Shown here: positions 6,420 through 10,556 of the stretch, one piece after another
Layout of the letters: each line of letters opens with the position of its first letter
Position numbering within the stretch: the first letter of the stretch is position 1
Assembly (NCBI GenBank): GCA_964628835.1
Contig: CAZVME010000094.1
Location: forward strand, 1-10,556
DNA from: JAAGZL01 sp964628835
GTDB lineage: Bacteria > Pseudomonadota > Gammaproteobacteria > Chromatiales > Chromatiaceae
Direction: 5' to 3'
DNA: 10,556 nt
The notes under the pieces: generated by a model
Seen by the model: the letters and a program-made list of their open reading frames with translations, nothing else
Told to the model about the DNA's origin: nothing
Databases searched by the model: none
Translations under genes and position numbers: made by a program

Positions 6420-6775
6420 TGTCCTATATCGCTATGGGCACCGGCTTCATCCTGATCCTTATCGGTCTCTACGGCGCTCTGACCAATCGTAATATCATGC
6501 GCATGATCATCGCCTTCACCGTGGCCAACACCGGGGTCAATCTGGTCCTGGTGGCAGTGGGTTACATGCACGGTCGTACCGCACCGATCCTGGATGCCGC
6601 AGTCCCGGTAAGCGAGGCAACAGCCCGCATCATCGACCCGGTCCCACAGGCACTGGTGCTTACCGCTATCGTTATCGGCGTGGGGGTAACAGCACTGATG
6701 CTCGCCTTCGTTTATAAACTCTATGCGACCAGGGGCAGCCTGGATATCTCAAAGTACACGGAGCTGAAATGGTAA
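6419..6775 (+). CDS. mrpC: Mrp/Mbh-type membrane subunit C (MnhC/MbhG-like, NuoK homologue)
   Basis: 118 residues with three membrane helices, homologous to NuoK of complex I. Recognised by GLYGALTNRNIMRMIIAF near residues 17-34, the loop with GRTAPIL, then DPVPQALVLTAIVIGVGVTALMLAF near 80-105, which is very typical of MrpC/MbhG. In complex I the NuoK equivalent contributes to a proton path between the quinone or NuoH end and the antiporters. It starts by a one-base TAATG overlap with the preceding gene and overlaps the next gene by seven bases, with GAGCTGAAA in place of a strong Shine-Dalgarno. The family assignment is firm; Mrp versus MBH naming depends on the whole cluster. Confidence 0.93.
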   Translation: MSYIAMGTGFILILIGLYGALTNRNIMRMIIAFTVANTGVNLVLVAVGYMHGRTAPILDAAVPVSEATARIIDPVPQALVLTAIVIGVGVTALMLAFVYKLYATRGSLDISKYTELKW

Positions 6776-9700
6776 ACGCCATTTTTATCATTGCGACCGG
6801 ACTCGGCGTAGCATTCCTGCTGGGGCTGTTACGGGACGAGTGGCGAACCACAGCCTATGGACTGACGCTGGCGGCCCTGGCCTTTATGAGCTGGGTGGCG
6901 GCCGCCTGGGTTTTGGCCCTGGCCTGGGGTGGTGCCACAACCGTAGAGATATTCACTGCCGGTACCGAGCCGCCATTTGCCATCAATCTGCGCATGGGGC
7001 TATCGGAGGCAATCCTGACCCTGCTGGTCAACCTGGCCAGCCTGCTGTCGGCGCTCTATCTGAGGGACACCATGCTCAAGCAGGGACGGCGCGCCATGGC
7101 GGTGCTGCTCATATTCGCCATGGCCCTGTGCGGTATCATCCTCACCCGCGATCTGTTCAACCTGTTTGTCTTCTTTGAGCTGACGGTGATCTCCACCGGC
7201 GGCCTGATCCTGCTCTCCCGGGATAAGCGGGCGCTGGGGGCCGGTTTTAAATATCTGATCGCATCCCAAGTGATCTCGGTCCTGCTGCTGGTGGGCATCA
7301 TCTTCTCCTATCACGCCACCGGCACCCTGAATATCGACGGCATGGCCTCCATGTCAGCACAACTGTTGCAGGGCGACTCCCTGGCATTCTTCCTCATGTT
7401 CATTGCCATCATCGCCGAACTGAAGCCGTTCCCGGCCAACGGCTGGGCCCTGGATATCTATGAGTCGGCCCATCCTGCCTTCTCCGCCATGCTCTCCGCA
7501 GCAGCCGGATCGGCTGCCCTGTTTGCAGTGGACAAGCTGCTGCTGATCGGTGGCGCCCAGTGGCTGCCGGTAGCCAGCACCATTGGCATAGTCAGCTTTG
7601 TTGGCGCCAACCTGTTCGCACTGGCTCAGAACGTGGATCGGCGCTTGCTTGGCTACTCCTCCATTGCCCAGATCGGCCTGGTGCTAACGGTTCTGGGTCA
7701 ACGCGACATACTCGGTGACAGCTACCTATATATCGCCGGCGGCATCCTGCTGGCCCACGCCATCTCCAAGGCCGGACTCTATTGGCTCTCCGGGCTGGTG
7801 GAGGGACGGGAGCTAAGCGCATGGACCGCCCTGCGCGGCCGTCCCTTGCTGATCTTCGCCTTCGTCAGCTTCATCGCTCTGCTGATCGGCCTGCCGCCTT
7901 TCCCCGGCTTCTACGCCAAGTGGGACCTGGTCCATATCCTCGCGGCGGAGGGACGCATCACACTGCTGGCGCTGATCCTGGTAGGCGCACTGATCGAGGC
8001 CGGGTATCTGTTTCGCTGGTTTGGCTACATCATCAAGCGGGAGCAGACCACTGAGCGCGTAGCCTGTACTCCACATAAAGTGGCCGTGATATATATGGCC
8101 GTGATAGCCGGTTGGGGCGTTGCCTATCTCTGGGGCAACCTCTCCATGCACGGCAATCTGCTCCACACCCTGCCGCTGCTATTTGCCTTGGGATTTCTGT
8201 TACTGGAGTGGCTGCCGGTGTGGATCAAGAACACCATTGCCATCGCCGGCATGGTCGCCTGGTTCATCCTGGGCTTTCCGGACTATGACCCGCTGCAACT
8301 GATTTTTGCCGCCGTGATCCTCATCGGAGGCGCACTGATCCTGCTCGCCAGCTACCAGGTGCAGGGCCGCAGGATTGGCTTCTACCCCTCGGCCATGCTG
8401 ATGTATGCCGGTCTTGCAATGCTCATCACCGCCGATGACTCCTTCAACTTTTTTGCCGCCTGGGAGTCACTGACGGTGGGCTCCTATTTTCTGATCCTGC
8501 GCGGCAAACACTCAGAGCCACACGCCCTCTCCTATATTAACTTCTCCCTCGGTGGCGCCTTCCTGATCCTGGCCGGATTCGCCCTCGCCAGCCAGGGCGT
8601 CATGGATTTCCATCTGCAAGCCCTCGGTCAGGTGGTAGAACCACTATCGGCCTGGGTGTTCCTGCTGCTGGCCATCGGCTTCATGACCAAGACCGCCGCC
8701 ATCGGCCTACACATCTGGCTGCCAGGGGCCCATGCCGAGGCCGAGACCGATGTCTCACCCATGGTCTCCGGCATCCTGCTCAAGGCAGGCCTGTTCGGCC
8801 TGTTCATGCTACTGATAAATATGGGCAAGCAGCAGCTATATGGAGTAGAGCTTACCCATGTAATGCTCTGGATCGGCGCCCTGTCGGCACTGCTGGGCAA
8901 CCTGATGGCGATCTTTCAGGAGGATGCCAAACGGTTGCTGGCATACTCATCCATCGGCCAGATGGGATACGCCCTGTTCGGCCTGGCGATGATGAACCAT
9001 CTGGGTTGGCTGATGGCGCTGATGTTCGTCATCAACCACTACATCTACAAGTCGATGCTGTTCCTCTCCGTGGGCGGAGTGGCCAAGCGCACCGGCACCC
9101 GGGAGATGTACCGCATGGGTGGCCTGATCACGCTGATGCCACTCTCTTTTATAGCGGTCCTCATCGGCATCATCGCCGTTTCCGGGGTACCACCACTGTC
9201 CGGCTTTGGCGGGCGCTGGATCTTCTACAATGCCATCATGACCGCAGACCAACGCCTGCCCATGATCATTATCTTTCTGGCCGGGCCGATCGCCTTCCTC
9301 TACCTGTTCCGTTTGATCCACACCATCTTTCTGGGTCAGCTGAAGGATGAGCACCGACGCCTGAAAGAGGCGCCATTCTGGCTGATCCTGCCGCAGATGA
9401 TCTACGTGGCCTGCCTGTTGATCTTCGCCGTGGTTCCGGGTGTCGCCCTACGCCACGTGGACAGCTATCTCAACCAGTTCCTGCCCAACCATGGCCTGAA
9501 CTGGGAGGGGCTTACCATCACCAGTAGCTTTGGCTACTGGAGCCCCATCTACATCATGATCATTATCGGTGTGATCTTCGCCACGGTGCTGGCCTGGCTG
9601 GTGTTCGTCAACCGTAAGGCGCAGAAGGTGAAGCAGTTCAACATGGTGTTCGCCGCCGAACGTCCCTATCGCCCTGAGACCACTCACTATGCCTGGAACT

Positions 9701-9894
9701 TCTTTGCCCCCTACCGCAAGGCGCTCGGGTTCCTTACCCAACCCCTGGTTACCCGTTTCTGGGAGGGGCTGACCGATCTCCTGCACAGCCTGGCGGATCT
9801 GTTGCGGCGCTTCTATTGCGGTAACGGCCAGACCTACGCCATCCACCTGCTGGGTTTTGTTGTTGTCGTTTACCTTATTCGGATGGGGCTCTAG
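6769..9894 (+). CDS. Double MrpD/NuoL-type antiporter protein, two modules in one chain
   Basis: 1041 residues, about twice the usual MrpD/MbhH length. Module 1 (about 1-490) has Glu137 in FFELTVIST, Lys219 in AELKPF, Lys256, and Lys334 in AISKAGLYW. Glu137 and Lys219 sit at the numbers remembered for the essential MrpD residues of alkaliphilic Bacillus. Module 2 (about 500-950) has the corresponding Glu566 in AAWESLTVGS, Lys641 in FMTKTAAIG, Lys672, and Lys761 in YIYKSMLF, plus the canonical HIWLPGAHAEAE loop. In module 1 this loop is diverged (NGWALDIYESAHPAF). Both modules therefore retain the charged channel residues and may each move a proton. The C-terminus (about 970-1041), with a possible amphipathic helix, RRFYCGNGQTY and a last membrane helix, recalls the lateral helix region of NuoL/MbhI. 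No homopolymer or stop-like feature was seen near the joint. The stop TAG (9892-9894) lies in the left arm of the palindromic element. Confidence 0.9.
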   Translation: MVNAIFIIATGLGVAFLLGLLRDEWRTTAYGLTLAALAFMSWVAAAWVLALAWGGATTVEIFTAGTEPPFAINLRMGLSEAILTLLVNLASLLSALYLRDTMLKQGRRAMAVLLIFAMALCGIILTRDLFNLFVFFELTVISTGGLILLSRDKRALGAGFKYLIASQVISVLLLVGIIFSYHATGTLNIDGMASMSAQLLQGDSLAFFLMFIAIIAELKPFPANGWALDIYESAHPAFSAMLSAAAGSAALFAVDKLLLIGGAQWLPVASTIGIVSFVGANLFALAQNVDRRLLGYSSIAQIGLVLTVLGQRDILGDSYLYIAGGILLAHAISKAGLYWLSGLVEGRELSAWTALRGRPLLIFAFVSFIALLIGLPPFPGFYAKWDLVHILAAEGRITLLALILVGALIEAGYLFRWFGYIIKREQTTERVACTPHKVAVIYMAVIAGWGVAYLWGNLSMHGNLLHTLPLLFALGFLLLEWLPVWIKNTIAIAGMVAWFILGFPDYDPLQLIFAAVILIGGALILLASYQVQGRRIGFYPSAMLMYAGLAMLITADDSFNFFAAWESLTVGSYFLILRGKHSEPHALSYINFSLGGAFLILAGFALASQGVMDFHLQALGQVVEPLSAWVFLLLAIGFMTKTAAIGLHIWLPGAHAEAETDVSPMVSGILLKAGLFGLFMLLINMGKQQLYGVELTHVMLWIGALSALLGNLMAIFQEDAKRLLAYSSIGQMGYALFGLAMMNHLGWLMALMFVINHYIYKSMLFLSVGGVAKRTGTREMYRMGGLITLMPLSFIAVLIGIIAVSGVPPLSGFGGRWIFYNAIMTADQRLPMIIIFLAGPIAFLYLFRLIHTIFLGQLKDEHRRLKEAPFWLILPQMIYVACLLIFAVVPGVALRHVDSYLNQFLPNHGLNWEGLTITSSFGYWSPIYIMIIIGVIFATVLAWLVFVNRKAQKVKQFNMVFAAERPYRPETTHYAWNFFAPYRKALGFLTQPLVTRFWEGLTDLLHSLADLLRRFYCGNGQTYAIHLLGFVVVVYLIRMGL

Positions 9895-9924
9895 TGTATC
9901 TCGCCACCAAGATTGCAACATTCA

Positions 9925-9958
9925 GAGTGCGCCTACGCTGTCAGTGCAAGGCGCACTC
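9925..9958. other. Hairpin 1 of the palindromic element
   Basis: GAGTGCGCCT (9925-9934) and AGGCGCACTC (9949-9958) form a perfect 10-bp stem around a 14-base loop. The left arm plus the next base can pair instead with TAGGCGCACTC at 10010-10020, so two foldings exclude each other. Confidence 0.75.
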
Positions 9959-9984
9959 CGCAGTGAATGGCATGCCCTTTATAA

Positions 9985-10021
9985 GGAGTGCAACACGGCA
10001 ATGGCGGCATAGGCGCACTCC
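9985..10021. other. Hairpin 2 of the palindromic element
   Basis: GGAGTGC (9985-9991) pairs perfectly with GCACTCC (10015-10021). The right arm overlaps the sequence that can otherwise pair with 9925-9935. A small CCTT/AAGG hairpin (9976-9986) overlaps its left edge. Confidence 0.6.
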
Positions 10022-10027
10022 CTTCGG

Positions 10028-10126
10028 GCGAGCCAGGAAGCGGTCATCCGCGGTGTTATGCCTCTTGGAAAGGACTGGGCCATTCCCTTCGAGGCATACC
10101 TTGCGGCTAACCACTTCCTGGCTCGC
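10028..10126. other. Long hairpin 3 of the palindromic element
   Basis: Thirteen perfect pairs at the base (GCGAGCCAGGAAG at 10028-10040 with 10114-10126) continue through an imperfect stem. This includes GGT/ACC, CCGC/GCGG and eight pairs TATGCCTC/GAGGCATA (10057-10064 with 10091-10098), closing on a loop of about 26 bases that can form GGAA/TTCC. Confidence 0.8.
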
Positions 10127-10148
10127 TGAACGTTACAATCTTGGTGGC

Positions 10149-10153
10149 GAGGT
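10149..10153 (+). promoter_or_regulatory. Ribosome binding site of the NuoH-like gene, inside the right arm of the palindrome
   Basis: GAGGT lies nine bases before ATG 10163. It pairs with 9898-9902 in the left arm, so the intact outer stem would hide it. The left partner begins within the stop codon of the upstream gene, which suggests translational coupling. Confidence 0.65.
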
Positions 10154-10162
10154 ACACTGATT

Positions 10163-10556
10163 ATGCAATTTGAATGGATCAAGATCCCCTACTCACTCCT
10201 GACCCTGTTCATCATTATCAACTTCGGTATGGTGCTTACCGCGCTGGTGCAGAAGATCGGTGCCAGGGTAGGACGGCGTCATGGTATTCCCATTTACCAG
10301 AACTACGTCGACCTGATCAAGAATTACTCCATACGCAGCTCTGTCACCCACGGCGTGATGTTCTACCTTGGCCCGGTATTCCGGCTCTCTGGCGGCATCG
10401 GCCTGCTGCTGTTCGTACCCACCATCTACGGCTCGGAGATGTTCTCCAACCTCTCCTTTGCCGGCGACCTGATACTGGCGCTGTATTTCGTCTTCTTCGG
10501 CACCCTCGGCATGGCACTGGGTGCCGGAGAGAGCGGACACCCCCATGCGGCCATCG
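10163..10556 (+). CDS. NuoH/EchB/MbhM-like membrane subunit, N-terminal part
   Basis: 131 residues visible; the gene runs off the right edge. Homologous to complex I NuoH and to the corresponding subunits of group 4 hydrogenase-type complexes, which connect the peripheral electron-transfer arm to the membrane arm. The visible sequence has TM1 at about residues 10-30, then ARVGRRHGIPIYQNYVDLIKN (34-54), the cytoplasmic loop matching the GPxxxQPxxDxxK region of NuoH/EchB. GPVFRLSGGIGLLLFVP (70-86) and, near the edge, AGESGHPHAAI follow, with Glu123 in the conserved acidic region. The sequence is closer in style to EchB/HycD/MbhM than to true NuoH. Start ATG 10163 is supported by GAGGT in the palindrome's right arm. 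Its position straight after the antiporter genes, before any NuoB/C/D homologue, recalls the remembered MBS (mbx) order H-H'-M-J-K-L-N. Confidence 0.88.
   Translation, partial: MQFEWIKIPYSLLTLFIIINFGMVLTALVQKIGARVGRRHGIPIYQNYVDLIKNYSIRSSVTHGVMFYLGPVFRLSGGIGLLLFVPTIYGSEMFSNLSFAGDLILALYFVFFGTLGMALGAGESGHPHAAI

Larger units (their letters stand above)
9893..10158. repeat. 266-base palindromic element with cloverleaf-like folding potential, inside the operon
   Basis: The left arm 9893-9923 and right arm 10128-10158 are inverted repeats, 28 of 31 positions complementary plus one G-T pair. They enclose three further hairpins: 9925-9958, 9985-10021 and 10028-10126. Only single bases (9924 and 10127) separate the outer stem from the first and third hairpins, so the whole folds like a four-way junction. 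Within it no credible protein is encoded. Mismatches are mostly transitions and favour neither strand as RNA, which fits a DNA palindrome such as a decayed miniature inverted-repeat element. A conserved RNA structure is the alternative. I saw no convincing target-site duplication at the ends. It fills the gap between the double antiporter and the NuoH-like gene and carries the latter's ribosome binding site. Confidence 0.85.

Noticed and set aside
9893..10158. tRNA or known small RNA, because the fold is a cloverleaf
   Set aside because: The element is far too long, the stems are 7-31 bp, and there is no TpsiC-like or anticodon-loop sequence. The resemblance is only topological.
9894..10160. 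88-codon open frame spanning the gap before the NuoH-like gene
   Set aside because: It lies wholly within the palindromic element, has an Arg/Ser/Thr-rich low-quality translation and is explained by the inverted repeats.
1..10556. CRISPR array, complete insertion sequence, prophage or toxin-antitoxin genes
   Set aside because: No regularly spaced direct repeats, transposase, integrase or phage structural genes were found on either strand.

Overview
The window looks like a moderately GC-rich proteobacterial chromosome, most likely a gammaproteobacterium with anaerobic or sulfur-based energy metabolism. This is an inference from gene families and codon style; no rRNA or other marker gene is present. 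Genes are tightly packed, often with ATGA or TAATG stop/start overlaps.

Left part (1-2117, + strand): the C-terminal two thirds of a fumarate reductase/succinate dehydrogenase flavoprotein (frdA), then the complete iron-sulfur subunit frdB. Both resemble the Wolinella succinogenes type rather than the E. coli type. The membrane cytochrome b subunit is not downstream, so it is probably upstream of the window. Middle part (2118-4315): a convergent CDF-family metal exporter (dmeF-like, - strand), a 71-residue protein of unknown function (+), a small cupin protein (- strand; start corrected by its ribosome binding site), and an AT-richer intergenic region of about 390 bases with a CRP/FNR-family-like palindrome.

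Right part (4316-10556, + strand): one long operon in the order MrpE, MrpF, MrpG, a protein joining MbhD, MbhE and MrpB domains, MrpC, a 1041-residue protein containing two complete MrpD/NuoL-type antiporter modules, and the start of a NuoH/EchB/MbhM-like subunit. This is not the order of a free-standing Mrp antiporter (A-B-C-D-E-F-G). It is the order of the membrane arm of the archaeal MBH/MBS type complexes (A-B-C-D-E-F-G-H..., with M). The operon therefore probably encodes a complex I-like energy-converting complex: an electron-transfer arm coupled through the NuoH-like subunit to two proton-channel modules and an Mrp sodium/proton module. The catalytic subunits (NuoB, NuoC, NuoD and NuoI homologues) should follow just beyond the right edge, and they will decide whether it is a hydrogenase, a sulfane-sulfur reductase type or an Ehr-type complex.

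Two features inside this operon stand out. First, a run of nine G at 5701-5709 sits exactly between the MbhD and MbhE domains. Removing one G would end MbhD at a TGA overlapping an in-place ATG, so the fusion depends on the length of a slippery tract. Second, the 268-base gap between the double antiporter and the NuoH-like gene is almost entirely filled by a 266-base palindromic element (9893-10158). It has a 31-bp outer stem enclosing three hairpins, and its outer stem contains both the stop codon of the upstream gene and the Shine-Dalgarno of the downstream gene.
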